Shown here: positions 6,590 through 15,215 of the stretch, in pieces | Position numbering within the stretch: position 1 is the stretch's first letter | Layout of the letters: each line of letters starts with the position of its first letter | From: Frisingicoccus caecimuris | GTDB lineage: Bacteria > Bacillota > Clostridia > Lachnospirales > Lachnospiraceae | Direction of reading: 5' to 3' | NCBI RefSeq assembly: GCF_004340975.1 | Contig: NZ_SLXA01000017.1 | Location: forward strand, 1 to 40,428 | Length of the DNA: 40,428 nucleotides | Notes under the pieces: generated by a model | Seen by the model: the letters and a program-made list of their open reading frames with translations, nothing else | Databases searched by the model: none | Told to the model about the DNA's origin: nothing | Program-made: the position numbers and the translations under genes

Positions 6590-8638
6590 TTAGAGAATCA
6601 CATCGTTACCCGCAAGACGCATATAGCGTTCCATGCGCCGTTCCAGGTTTTCCGGAATTTGATTTTCATATTTTTTTGCACAATCACCGGCCACCTGTAA
6701 AAGGTCACTGTCCTGATATAAATCTCCAATATGAAAATCCATCAGACCACTCTGACGCAATCCAAACATATCTCCCGGACCACGGAGCTTTAAATCTTCA
6801 CTGGCAATTTTAAAGCCATCATTGGATTTAACAAGAATCTCTAAACGTTCTTTCGCACTCTCACTTTTTCCGGACTGAACAAATATACAGTACGACTGGT
6901 CATCGCCCCGGCCTACGCGGCCGCGAAGCTGATGGAGCTGAGCAAGGCCGAATCGTTCCGCATTTTCCACCATCATGACTGTGGCATTGGGTACATTGAT
7001 TCCAACTTCAATAACAGTCGTGGAGACGAGGACCTGAATCTCCTGGCGATGGAAACGTTCCATGATTTCATCCTTTTGGGTTCCTGTCATTTTTCCGTGA
7101 AGATATGCCACTTTAATCGATGGCGGAAGGATTTTTCGTATTTTTTCTGTATAATCCAGAACATTTTCCAGATCCATAAATTCACTTTCTTCCACCATCG
7201 GGCAAATAATATACACCTGATGGCCCTGACGGACCTGATTTTCAATAAAGCGATAAGCGGCTGGCCGATATCCCGGATCCACCACACAATTTTTAATCGG
7301 CTTTCGTTTTTCCGGAAGCTCATCGATGACGGATATATCCAAATCTCCGTAAAGAATGATCGCCAGAGTTCTAGGAATCGGCGTGGCGCTCATAACGAGT
7401 ACATGAGGCAGACTCCCCTTTCCAAAAAGCCATTCCCGCTGACTCACGCCGAAACGATGTTGTTCATCGGTAATGACCATACCCAGATCATGAAAATGAA
7501 CCTTTTCCTGAATGACCGCATGTGTGCCGATGAGAATATCAATCTCATGGGTTTCCAATGCTTCATAAACCGCCCGCTTTTCTTTTGCCTTCATAGAACC
7601 AGTCAAAAGTCCGATTCGGAGACATATCCCTGTTTTTTGATAAAATTTTTCAAAATCATTCACAAAACTTTCATAGTGCTGTCTGGCCAATACCTCTGTC
7701 GGCGCCATCAAGCATCCCTGATATCCGGCCTGTACTGCAGTTAAGAGCGTCAATTGGGCAATGACCGTTTTTCCAGACCCCACATCACCCTGAAGCAGAC
7801 GATTCATCACATGTGGTCCGGAAAAATCTGCTGAAATTTCCTTCCATGCTCTGAGCTGAGCATTTGTCAGACGATACTCCAGGCATCCGATAAACTGTTC
7901 TGCCCAAGTCCTGTCTGAGGCCGGATGAATATTTTCTGACCGTTCTCTGGATGCTTTCATCCGACGAATTGCCAGAGCAAACAGAAAAAACTCATCAAAG
8001 CCAAGACGGCGGCGTGCCAGAGTCAGCGTTTCCTGATTTTTTGGATAATGAATATTTTGCAGAGCAAAATTATACTCGGCCAGTTGAAATTCCATACGGA
8101 GTTTTTCCGGAAGATAATCTTGAAAAAGCGTCTTTTCCTCCAGCACCTGCCGCACCAGCTTCCCAATCAGCTTTTGATGCACACCTTCGGTCAAGGAATA
8201 AATAGGCTGTATCGTTGAACATATTTTCTCATAGGCTTCCGGTTCATAGATTTCCGGCTGTTCCATCGTCCACTGTCCATTTTTATTTTTTACAACACCG
8301 TAAAAAATATAAGTTTTTCCCGCTATCACCTGTTTTCTTAAATAAGGCATCCGATACCACAGAAGCTGAAGGCGGGTATCGCCATCGACCAGTGTGCCAG
8401 CAGTTTTCTCCACATGACCACCGGGAATCCGCACAAGACTCCGATGAAGAACTCCTCTGACAGCCAGATGTTTCCCCGGTATAATGTCGCTGACGTCCAC
8501 CGGTACATCATAAGTCTGATAGGCTCTCGGATAATATTCCAGTAGATCTTCCACCGTAAAAATACCCAGTTTATTTAAATTGTTTTCCACTTTATCTCCG
8601 ACACCTTTCAGACGTCGGACAGAATCCGTGATTTTCAT
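6590..8638 (-). CDS. recG: ATP-dependent DNA helicase RecG
   Basis: This 682-aa branch-migrating helicase rescues stalled replication forks and processes Holliday junctions. The N-terminal wedge/OB region (about 1-240) is followed by helicase motifs: Walker A GDVGSGKT (284-291), DEQH box (391-394), TATP-type motif III, and the RecG C-terminal RGRVGRGDDQSYC segment. Length is normal. GAGGTG lies before the ATG. The fakA terminator is immediately upstream, so recG probably has its own promoter, which I could not place with confidence. Confidence 0.97.
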   Translation of the reverse strand: MKITDSVRRLKGVGDKVENNLNKLGIFTVEDLLEYYPRAYQTYDVPVDVSDIIPGKHLAVRGVLHRSLVRIPGGHVEKTAGTLVDGDTRLQLLWYRMPYLRKQVIAGKTYIFYGVVKNKNGQWTMEQPEIYEPEAYEKICSTIQPIYSLTEGVHQKLIGKLVRQVLEEKTLFQDYLPEKLRMEFQLAEYNFALQNIHYPKNQETLTLARRRLGFDEFFLFALAIRRMKASRERSENIHPASDRTWAEQFIGCLEYRLTNAQLRAWKEISADFSGPHVMNRLLQGDVGSGKTVIAQLTLLTAVQAGYQGCLMAPTEVLARQHYESFVNDFEKFYQKTGICLRIGLLTGSMKAKEKRAVYEALETHEIDILIGTHAVIQEKVHFHDLGMVITDEQHRFGVSQREWLFGKGSLPHVLVMSATPIPRTLAIILYGDLDISVIDELPEKRKPIKNCVVDPGYRPAAYRFIENQVRQGHQVYIICPMVEESEFMDLENVLDYTEKIRKILPPSIKVAYLHGKMTGTQKDEIMERFHRQEIQVLVSTTVIEVGINVPNATVMMVENAERFGLAQLHQLRGRVGRGDDQSYCIFVQSGKSESAKERLEILVKSNDGFKIASEDLKLRGPGDMFGLRQSGLMDFHIGDLYQDSDLLQVAGDCAKKYENQIPENLERRMERYMRLAGNDVIL

Positions 8639-8660
8639 ACCGCACCTCTAAAACCGTTTC

Positions 8661-8693
8661 AAAAAAAGGAATGCCGCCTTTCGGAGACATTCC
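8661..8693 (-). terminator. fakA terminator
   Basis: GGAATG (8668-8673) pairs with CATTCC (8688-8693), with additional GC pairs inside. Seven T residues follow on the minus strand. It ends the asp23-fakA operon ahead of recG. Confidence 0.85.
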
Positions 8694-8706
8694 CTGATTA
8701 TTTTTA

Positions 8707-10368
8707 TTATTCTACAGAAAGTACATAGTAGTAAATCGGCTGTCCGCCATTCTGAAGTTCCACATCCACATCCGGATATTTTTCTTCAATCTGCTCAGCC
8801 AACGCCTCCGCATCTTCCTCTGCAACATCTTCCCCATAGTAAATACTGATCAGTTCCGATTCTTCATCCACTAAGGCATCAATCAATTCCGCTGTGGCTG
8901 AATCAACACTCTGTGTCACAGAAAGAATACCCGAATCGCCGATTCCCATAATATCGCCTTCGGTAATCGTCTTGTCATCAATGACCGTATCTCTGACAGC
9001 ATAGGTCACCTGACCGGATTTCACCCGGGCCATCTCCTGAACCATATGCTCCGCATTCGCCTCTGCGCTCTCACCATCAATGTAATTCACAACCGCCGTA
9101 ATTCCCTGCGGTACGGTCTTTGATGGAATGACGATCAGTTTTTTATCTTCTACTAAAGATCTGGCCTGTTCAGCCGCAAGAATAATATTTTTATTATTTG
9201 GCAGAACATAGATCGTATCTGCGTTGACCTTATCAACAGCGTTCATGATATCCTCCGTACTTGGATTCATCGTCTGACCGCCTTCAATAATATAATCCAC
9301 GCCAAGACCTTTGAAAATCTCATTCATGCCCTCGCCGATGGACACCGCGATAAAACCGACCTCTTTTCTCGGCGCCGCAGCATCAGCCGCTTTCTGCTCT
9401 GCTGCCTTACGTTCAGCATCCTTAATCACTTTTTCGTTATGTTCTTCACGCATATTATCAATCTTCATACTGGTCAGAGAACCATAGGATAAACCTTTCT
9501 GAATCGCCAGGCCAGGATCATTGGTATGTACGTGAACCTTAACGATGTCCTCGTCATTGACACATACAATACTGTCGCCAATCGAAGAAAGGAATGCTTT
9601 AAATTCATTCTCCCTGTCCTGTGTATATGGTTTTTCCAACATAACGATGAATTCGGTACAATAACCAAATTTGATATCCGCCGTATCAATATCACTGTCC
9701 GGAACGACAACCTTCGCTGCCGGCTTAAAGTCTGAAGACATATCCACTTCTTTTCCGAGCAGACCATCATAAGCACCTTTGAGTACTTCCATAAGTCCCT
9801 GACCGCCTGAATCTACAACACCGGCCTGTTTCAATACCGGCAGCATTTCCGGAGTCTGACTCAGAACATAATCACCGTATTCCAAAACCCGGGCAATGCC
9901 TTCCACCAGGTCGTCTGTCTCTTCAAACACTTCCAGCGCCTTTGTGGACATTCCTTTGGCTACTGTCAGGATCGTACCTTCCTTTGGCTTCATAACCGCC
10001 TTATAGGCCGTCTCAGCTGCCCGTTCCAGGGCGGAAGCAAGAATCTGTGCATCAATAACTTCTGCTTCTTTGATTTCTTTTGAAAATCCCCGGAAAAGCT
10101 GTGAAAGGATAACGCCGGAATTTCCTCTGGCGCCTCTTAATGCTCCCATAGAAATTGCTTTTGCAAGATTTTCCATCGTCGGTGTCTCGATTGCCTGAAC
10201 TTCTCTGGCAGCCGACATGATCGTCATCGTCATATTTGTTCCAGTATCTCCGTCCGGGACAGGAAATACATTTAATTCATTAATCCATTCTTTTTTTGAA
10301 TCTAAACGCTGTGCTCCTGACAAGAACATTTTTTTCAGCATGTTCGCATCAATCGTATTCATAACCAC
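8707..10368 (-). CDS. fakA: Fatty acid kinase catalytic subunit (FakA/YloV, DAK2 domain)
   Basis: This protein of about 553 aa has an N-terminal DhaL/DAK2 ATP-binding domain (NELNVFPVPDGDTGTNM with the metal-binding aspartates; GARGNSGVILSQLFRG) and a C-terminal region related to the FakB-interacting half. With a FakB (DegV) partner it phosphorylates fatty acids for entry into phospholipid synthesis; no fakB is in the window. The frame opens further upstream (10395), overlapping asp23. AAGGAGG followed by 8 nt favours GTG 10368, with ATG 10362 as alternative. Co-transcribed with asp23, the standard Firmicute order. Confidence 0.9.
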   Translation of the reverse strand: MVMNTIDANMLKKMFLSGAQRLDSKKEWINELNVFPVPDGDTGTNMTMTIMSAAREVQAIETPTMENLAKAISMGALRGARGNSGVILSQLFRGFSKEIKEAEVIDAQILASALERAAETAYKAVMKPKEGTILTVAKGMSTKALEVFEETDDLVEGIARVLEYGDYVLSQTPEMLPVLKQAGVVDSGGQGLMEVLKGAYDGLLGKEVDMSSDFKPAAKVVVPDSDIDTADIKFGYCTEFIVMLEKPYTQDRENEFKAFLSSIGDSIVCVNDEDIVKVHVHTNDPGLAIQKGLSYGSLTSMKIDNMREEHNEKVIKDAERKAAEQKAADAAAPRKEVGFIAVSIGEGMNEIFKGLGVDYIIEGGQTMNPSTEDIMNAVDKVNADTIYVLPNNKNIILAAEQARSLVEDKKLIVIPSKTVPQGITAVVNYIDGESAEANAEHMVQEMARVKSGQVTYAVRDTVIDDKTITEGDIMGIGDSGILSVTQSVDSATAELIDALVDEESELISIYYGEDVAEEDAEALAEQIEEKYPDVDVELQNGGQPIYYYVLSVE

Positions 10369-10387
10369 TGCTGGTTCCTCCTTAATG

Positions 10388-10747
10388 TCAATCAATCACT
10401 CGAACGCCTTCGACAAAAATATCGATTCGGCCAACTTCCATTCCAGTAAACTGCTCTACTTTGTATTTCACATTGTTCATTAAGTTATCAGCAACGGTTG
10501 CAATACTTACGCCGTAAGCAATGATCACATGGAAACGGATATTAATCTGATTATCATCATTGATGGTCACTTCTACACCCTTGGTCAGGCTTTCTCTTTT
10601 AAGAAGTCTGGTAAGACCATCTTTCATGCTAATCATTCCCATGCCAACGATACCAAAACATTCGATGGCTGTCAAGCCAGCATATCTGGAAATAACATCT
10701 AAATCGATGGCAACAGTGCCACCTTCTTTATTTAAGTGCCCTTTCAT
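10388..10747 (-). CDS. Asp23/Gls24 family envelope stress response protein
   Basis: This 119-aa YloU-like Asp23 family protein is commonly encoded next to fakA. Asp23 proteins associate with the membrane in cell-envelope homeostasis; the exact role here is not known. The ATG at 10747 (MKGHLNKEGG) has GGAGG 8 nt upstream and is preferred over the ATG 9 codons further up. The promoter region lies between it and divergent rpmB, the same arrangement as in many Firmicutes. Confidence 0.92.
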   Translation of the reverse strand: MKGHLNKEGGTVAIDLDVISRYAGLTAIECFGIVGMGMISMKDGLTRLLKRESLTKGVEVTINDDNQINIRFHVIIAYGVSIATVADNLMNNVKYKVEQFTGMEVGRIDIFVEGVRVID

Positions 10748-10781
10748 AACGAGAACCTCCAATTCTATATTCATATGTTAT

Positions 10782-10787
10782 ATTATA
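10782..10787 (-). promoter_or_regulatory. -10 box of the asp23-fakA promoter
   Basis: TATAAT on the minus strand lies about 35 nt before the asp23 ATG. The hexamer 17 bp upstream (TTTTCT) is a poor -35, so only the -10 is supported. Confidence 0.5.
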
Positions 10788-10842
10788 ACCGCTTTCCATA
10801 AAAAAGAAAATATTTATTTTGACATTATTTATAAATCTTTAC

Positions 10843-10871
10843 TTGCAATTGTGGAAAATATCTGTTAGAAT
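10843..10871 (+). promoter_or_regulatory. rpmB promoter
   Basis: TTGCAA (10843-10848), 17 bp, then TAGAAT (10866-10871) with an upstream TG (extended -10). It is divergent from the asp23 promoter. Confidence 0.75.
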
Positions 10872-10925
10872 TGATTTGTTGTAAACCTGTAGGGTTAATA
10901 TCATCTTTTAAGGAGGTGGCAGGCG

Positions 10926-11111
10926 ATGGCAAAATGTGCAGTTTGTGAAAAAGCAGCACACTTTGGAATCAAAGTGTCTCATTCACATAGAAGAAGCAAT
11001 AAAATGTGGAAATCTAACATTAAGAAAGTAAAGGTAAACGACAACGGAACACCAAAGAAGATGTACGTATGTACTTCCTGTTTACGGTCCGGTGCCGTTG
11101 AAAGAGCTTAA
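10926..11111 (+). CDS. rpmB: 50S ribosomal protein L28 (zinc-binding form)
   Basis: This 61-aa protein starts MAKCAVCEKAAHFG and has cysteine pairs at 4/7 and 49/52, the zinc-ribbon form of L28. AAGGAGGTGG precedes the ATG. It is monocistronic, with its own promoter and a strong terminator, divergent from asp23-fakA. Since L32 is also the zinc form, both small ribosomal proteins here depend on zinc; zinc-free paralogues, if any, lie elsewhere. Confidence 0.97.
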   Translation: MAKCAVCEKAAHFGIKVSHSHRRSNKMWKSNIKKVKVNDNGTPKKMYVCTSCLRSGAVERA

Positions 11112-11121
11112 TGAGGTTATG

Positions 11122-11150
11122 AAAGGCAGCAATCATGCTGCCTTTTTTCT
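11122..11150 (+). terminator. rpmB terminator
   Basis: AAAGGCAGC (11122-11130) pairs with GCTGCCTTT (11137-11145), loop 6 nt, followed by a T-rich run. It lies 10 bp after the rpmB stop. Confidence 0.92.
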
Positions 11151-11171
11151 TTATCTGTTTTCAGAAAAATA

Positions 11172-11215
11172 AAGGATATCCCCTGCCTTACGGCAAAAAG
11201 AATATCCCTTTTTCT
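11172..11215 (-). terminator. Probable terminator of the rhomboid-gerW-FHA operon
   Basis: Imperfect arms (AAAGGATAT at the left; ATATCCCTTT at the right) enclose a small TGCC-TTAC-GGCA hairpin. A T-rich stretch follows on the minus strand. It lies right after the FHA gene stop. Confidence 0.5.
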
Positions 11216-11217
11216 TT

Positions 11218-12372
11218 TTACATTTCACAAATTTTAAAAATAAATTCCTCATTTCCAAGTAGAATCCGATCACCGTCCGCCAGCGTTTTCTCCTGACTGC
11301 CATTCAAAATAATACCATTGACAAAAGTATGATTTGTTGAACCATTGTCCTGAATCACATAGTCACCATCAAACTGGCTGATAATTGCATGTACACGGCT
11401 GACCGCCGGGTTATCATTAATACAAATATCATTTGCCGCAGCTTTACCAATACGTACTTCCGGCTGTTCCAGAACATGAACTGCCTGATTTTTCCGACGC
11501 AGGAGCACGCCTCTTGTCCTGCTTACATTCTGACTCCGGGCAAGATCATCATTCACCGCCTCCGGTTCTTCCACCGGTTCTTCCAGACTCTTTTTCTCCG
11601 GTTCTTCCATCGGCATTTCCATTGCTGTCTCTTCCGGTTTAATTTCCGTCTCTTCTTTTGAATCAAACTTCAGCGCATTTACACTTTCCGCCGCCGGAAT
11701 GCTTTCAAGGACAGATTTCAGATCACTTAAGTCATCTTCCGCTGTCATTTCCTGTTCAGTTTCCGGTTCCATTGCTTCTTCCTGAGCTGTCTCAGGTTCT
11801 GCCTCTGAGACTGGTTTTCCGTCCAATTCTTCCTGAGTCTGCAAAAATTCATAGAAATCCTGGTAAGAAAATTGTCTGTTCCGACTGATATAACGGATTG
11901 TATTTCCAAGCCATGTCATATCATCCTCTTCACTGTAAACAATATTAACAAGCATTTCCTTCAGGAAAAGCCGAAGCGGTCTGGTCGGAAGAACCCCTTT
12001 CTTGACCGGTACATACACACAGGATACCTGACCGTTTTCTTCATTAAAAAAAACGCTGTTGATACCGAGAAGAATATGATCCGTATTCATCCCATATCCT
12101 TCGGCCTCGATATAAGCCATTGTCAGTGACTTTAAAAAGTTAATGGCTTCATTTTTTTCCACTACGTGGGATAAAAACTGTTTTAAAGTTATTCGTTTTC
12201 CATAGCCATAATATAATGTAAATGCTTTGCCATTTTCAAACTCACATTTTAAAAAGGACGGGCTGTCCAAATCCAGATAGATCTTAAAATCTCCTTTGTC
12301 AATGTCACTGATCGGTTCAACAACAATATAGGCCTCGTTGCTGTCATTAAAATTTATCTTTGATACACTCAT
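11218..12372 (-). CDS. FHA domain protein with DUF6382-like N-terminus
   Basis: This 384-aa protein has three parts. The N-terminal region (about 1-180) resembles the clostridial DUF6382 domain. A Glu/Pro-rich linker (about 185-285) has repeated EEPxE motifs. The C-terminal FHA domain (about 300-384) has the conserved RIG, SRVHA and NGSTNHTFVNG motifs that bind phosphothreonine. No Ser/Thr kinase is in the window, so the phosphorylated partner is unknown. It ends a six-gene operon with gerW and a pseudo-rhomboid. AAGGTGA lies before the ATG. The DUF6382 label is from memory of the family. Confidence 0.85.
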   Translation of the reverse strand: MSVSKINFNDSNEAYIVVEPISDIDKGDFKIYLDLDSPSFLKCEFENGKAFTLYYGYGKRITLKQFLSHVVEKNEAINFLKSLTMAYIEAEGYGMNTDHILLGINSVFFNEENGQVSCVYVPVKKGVLPTRPLRLFLKEMLVNIVYSEEDDMTWLGNTIRYISRNRQFSYQDFYEFLQTQEELDGKPVSEAEPETAQEEAMEPETEQEMTAEDDLSDLKSVLESIPAAESVNALKFDSKEETEIKPEETAMEMPMEEPEKKSLEEPVEEPEAVNDDLARSQNVSRTRGVLLRRKNQAVHVLEQPEVRIGKAAANDICINDNPAVSRVHAIISQFDGDYVIQDNGSTNHTFVNGIILNGSQEKTLADGDRILLGNEEFIFKICEM

Positions 12373-12402
12373 ATTTTCACCTTATCTTTTGTCGTATTTT
12401 AT

Positions 12403-12543
12403 TTATTTGCAGCAGAAAAAATTATAACTCAAAACCAGAAAAAACAGAATGAGACAGATGCTCAGGAGAGCCGAATCAATAAACATCATAATCGTCATTC
12501 CTACAGCTACCCAGAACATTATAAATCCTATAATGCGTTTCAT
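12403..12543 (-). CDS. 46-aa small membrane protein
   Basis: A short frame, MKRIIGFIMFWVAVGMTIMM onward, encodes 46 aa with two predicted hydrophobic segments (about 5-22 and 25-40) and the C-terminal CCK. GGGGAG lies 6 nt before the ATG. It fills the 228-bp space between gerW and the FHA gene on the same strand. I know no function. The clean RBS, membrane-protein composition and operon position argue that it is real. Confidence 0.8.
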   Translation of the reverse strand: MKRIIGFIMFWVAVGMTIMMFIDSALLSICLILFFLVLSYNFFCCK

Positions 12544-12600
12544 AAGCATCTCCCCATAGTATTGGTCTTTATATTTTATGCATCTGATGCAAAAAAAGTG

Positions 12601-12999
12601 CTAGTTATCTTCAACGATTGTGTTGACCTGTTCGGCCACTTTGACATCGTCCATCGGATCCCCTTTTGCAAAGCGATTCATAATATCCGGAACCATATCG
12701 ATCAGCTTCATAAACGGCGACTGATGACTCTCTACTGGTATGATACGCACCACATCACCGCGGATAACAAGAACGGCACACGGATCCATACTGCATCCCA
12801 ATCCTCCTGCAGATGCATCTTTCTTTTTTGAATCTGAAGCAGTCGAACCCGTTCCCATTCCGAAACTGACATCCACTAATGGAATGATAATTGTGTCATT
12901 GACGGTAATCGGTTCACCCACAACCGATTTTGTTGAAAGAATACCGTTCATACCATCGAATAAAGACTGAACGGATGTACTGAATGTATTTACTGCCAT
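12601..12999 (-). CDS. gerW: GerW family sporulation protein (YtfJ)
   Basis: This 132-aa protein of the GerW/YtfJ family is required for normal spore germination in Bacillus. The conserved start (FSTSVQSLFDGMNGILSTKS VVGEP split across residues 6-30), the Gly-rich FGMGTG segment and the AVLVIRGDVVRIIPV segment support the call. It overlaps the DUF2953 gene by 10 bp; AAGGAGG lies 7 nt upstream. In Bacillus the ytfI (DUF2953)-ytfJ pair is likewise adjacent. Here the pair sits in a longer operon behind a vegetative-type promoter. Confidence 0.94.
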   Translation of the reverse strand: MAVNTFSTSVQSLFDGMNGILSTKSVVGEPITVNDTIIIPLVDVSFGMGTGSTASDSKKKDASAGGLGCSMDPCAVLVIRGDVVRIIPVESHQSPFMKLIDMVPDIMNRFAKGDPMDDVKVAEQVNTIVEDN

Positions 13000-14012
13000 A
13001 AGGTTTCCTCCTTACTTTTAAAATGCTTTATAAATCTCAATAATTTTCTTAAATCTTTGTTTAACAGTCCTCGAAGTCCCCAGTAAAGGAAAATATACAG
13101 GCGAAGAGAACCTCGAATATCAATCTTTCCTTCCAGAACAGCCTGTTCAAAATCCGGCTGTAATGTCAGGCTGTCGCCATACCATGCATAAAGCATACTG
13201 GCATATCCGAGAATCTTTCCTGTATCCGAAGGTTTTTCAAAGCCAAAATGAATATTCCCCGAAATCTTTTTCGGAAGTACATGGCGAAACAGTGATGCGA
13301 TTGCTTTTTTCCCAAAAACAATACTGCCCTGAGTAAAATCTGCGTTCCAGAACCGCTCAGCCAGTTCTTTCTTATGCATAAGCGCATCATATTTCTTACT
13401 AATGTGTTCAAAACACTTTTCCAAACGTTCAAACAATCCGGGTTTATTTTTCACCTTTGGAGGCTTCTCCACCCGTTTCGATCGCTTTGACTTTCGTCCT
13501 TTCCTTTCCGGCCCCCCGGTCTTTTCATCAAGAGAGACCTTGGCTTCCGGGAGATCTGCTTCATAATGATCTGCCGGAATATCTGCTTCAGGCTTTGCTG
13601 TCGGCGGGCTTTCCGGTTCCGGTCTTTCTGATTCCGCCGGCTCGCTTTTCAGAGATTCGGCTTCCTGCAATTCCGGTGACTTAGGAAGTTCTGCTGAAAC
13701 AGAAGATTCCTCAGTTTCTTCCGGCGCATCATTGGTCTGAGTATCCGCTGTTTCGTCCATACTGAAAATGCGAAACCATAAAACCGAAGCTCTGGCCCGA
13801 AGCTTTTTATCCTTAAACTCTCCCCAGACCCTAATCGCCCCAAATAACCAGGAAAGTTTTCCTGATGCTTCGGGGTTTCCATCGTATGCCGCCGAAAACT
13901 CATATTTAAAAGGAACAAAAAGGACAATCAGCACCGCGGCTAAAAGCAATGCCAGAATTCCCAGGATGATACATCCAAGTATTTTTAAAATCAACAGAAT
14001 GATATGTAGCAC
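12990..14012 (-). CDS. DUF2953 domain protein (YtfI-like)
   Basis: This 340-aa protein has an N-terminal membrane anchor (about residues 3-33), a long Glu/Ser/Pro-rich linker (about 95-190) and a conserved C-terminal region (about 220-330, including the GKILGYASMLYAWYGD segment) typical of DUF2953. Function is unknown; the family travels with gerW. The start is GTG at 14012, preceded by GAGGTG that overlaps the upstream stop region. Only 10 bp separate it from the 103-aa gene. Confidence 0.88.
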   Translation of the reverse strand: MLHIILLILKILGCIILGILALLLAAVLIVLFVPFKYEFSAAYDGNPEASGKLSWLFGAIRVWGEFKDKKLRARASVLWFRIFSMDETADTQTNDAPEETEESSVSAELPKSPELQEAESLKSEPAESERPEPESPPTAKPEADIPADHYEADLPEAKVSLDEKTGGPERKGRKSKRSKRVEKPPKVKNKPGLFERLEKCFEHISKKYDALMHKKELAERFWNADFTQGSIVFGKKAIASLFRHVLPKKISGNIHFGFEKPSDTGKILGYASMLYAWYGDSLTLQPDFEQAVLEGKIDIRGSLRLYIFLYWGLRGLLNKDLRKLLRFIKHFKSKEETLWQ

Positions 14013-14022
14013 ATCAACACCT

Positions 14023-14334
14023 CTATACCGTAATACCCAAATACCTCTTTATATCAAAACCGCGGGTATGGACATATACATCTTCAATAATATCTCTGAC
14101 CACATCAAAGGCTTCAGCTTTATCGGAAGCCAGTCCAACAATATAAATTCCATCCGTATTCATATCCGGTGTTCTTAAAAACTGGCTTGGATAAATATCC
14201 AGGAGGTTTTTCGGACAATTTGACAGGGAAATACAATAATATCCTTTTGGTTTTTTCCCGAAAGCAATCTGAAAACGGACCCATTTCGCCTGTTTAATGG
14301 ATTCCCCCAAATAAAGCTTTTTATACCATTTCAT
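14023..14334 (-). CDS. Hypothetical protein, 103 aa
   Basis: I do not recognise this family. The cytoplasmic protein starts MKWYKKLYLGESIKQAKWVR and has no membrane segment. The start is fixed by AGGTGA 4 nt upstream of ATG 14334, 13 bp after the rhomboid-like stop; the open frame extends further up within the rhomboid gene but without RBS. Its position between the rhomboid-like and DUF2953 genes in a tight operon suggests a shared role. Confidence 0.82.
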   Translation of the reverse strand: MKWYKKLYLGESIKQAKWVRFQIAFGKKPKGYYCISLSNCPKNLLDIYPSQFLRTPDMNTDGIYIVGLASDKAEAFDVVRDIIEDVYVHTRGFDIKRYLGITV

Positions 14335-14347
14335 AAAATCACCTGAA

Positions 14348-15160
14348 TTACTTGACATGTTGATGGGTAAATAAATGTTCCTGACAATACTCATAATTGC
14401 CATTACAACGAGAACAATAACGAAATTCCAATGTCTCATCATCTTCTTCCGTACGCCCGCAGACGGCACACTTATGATGGGTCGCCGACTTTTTCGCCTG
14501 GTTGACAGCTTTTGTATAAGTCATCTTTCGATGAACCTGCTTTGGCGAATAGCCTTTTTTTCGTATAATGGATGAAAAAAACAGAATAAAGTTCAAGAGT
14601 GACACAATAATGGCAATCCGTGTTCCCCAATTGCCCACAACCAGACTGTAGGCATACAACGCCATATCAATATAAGCCAGCCATTTCATCTTAATCGGAA
14701 GAATGAACATGAGCAGTACTTCCATATCCGGATATTCAAAAGCAAAGGCCAGAAACAGCGATGCATTGATATACGTTGTATCCAGATAATAGACCCGTCC
14801 GGTAATAAGATAAATAAAGATTGCCGCCAGTACCGTGCCGATCACTCCGGTAAAATAATAGACATTAAACCTAAAGCTCCCCCAGGTTCTCTCCAGCACA
14901 CTGCCGATCATATAGTAAAAATACAACGTAATAATAAAGAACAGAAGGTTGTTTGACGGCGACTGGAGCAAAAAGGTAAAAATCCGCCATACCTGACCAT
15001 GCAGGATCTGACTGGCGTCCAACATAAAATAGGTTTCATAGACCCCTGGTGTTGCAATGCGCAGAACCATCCCCAAAACGTATAATATGATGATATATTG
15101 CATCAGATTCGGAATGGCATATTTTCCAAATTTACGTTCCATCTTATCTAATAATGACAT
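14348..15160 (-). CDS. Rhomboid-fold membrane protein lacking catalytic residues, with C-terminal zinc ribbon
   Basis: This 270-aa protein has about six membrane segments between residues 20 and 200 and the rhomboid WR motif (QVWRIFTF, W58-R59). The active-site GxSG is replaced by INAS (131-134), and no histidine is seen in the last membrane segment (181-197), so it looks proteolytically dead, like iRhom or Derlin. The C-terminus has CAVC (231-234), CSRC (249-252), C259 and histidines at 262, 266 and 268, a likely zinc-binding module. AAAGGG precedes ATG 15160. It is the first gene of the gerW operon, behind a perfect promoter and a leader able to form two exclusive hairpins. Confidence 0.85.
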   Translation of the reverse strand: MSLLDKMERKFGKYAIPNLMQYIIILYVLGMVLRIATPGVYETYFMLDASQILHGQVWRIFTFLLQSPSNNLLFFIITLYFYYMIGSVLERTWGSFRFNVYYFTGVIGTVLAAIFIYLITGRVYYLDTTYINASLFLAFAFEYPDMEVLLMFILPIKMKWLAYIDMALYAYSLVVGNWGTRIAIIVSLLNFILFFSSIIRKKGYSPKQVHRKMTYTKAVNQAKKSATHHKCAVCGRTEEDDETLEFRYCSRCNGNYEYCQEHLFTHQHVK

Positions 15161-15166
15161 ATAAAA

Positions 15167-15215
15167 CCCTTTCTGTGAATATGAAAGGGGCTGCCGCATA
15201 CAAGCTGCCCCTTTC
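15167..15215 (-). promoter_or_regulatory. Leader with two mutually exclusive hairpins, one hiding the RBS
   Basis: On the minus strand GAAAGGGGC (15207-15215) can pair with GCCCCTTTC (15183-15191; 9 bp, 15-nt loop). The latter can instead pair with GAAAGGG (15167-15173; 7 bp, 9-nt loop), which is the SD of the rhomboid-like gene. The two structures share the middle strand. Confidence 0.55.

Noticed and set aside
6932-7744. Open frame of 270 codons on the plus strand inside recG
   Set aside because: It is antisense to the helicase core, has no RBS and reads as low-quality, non-family sequence; recG motifs are intact on the other strand.
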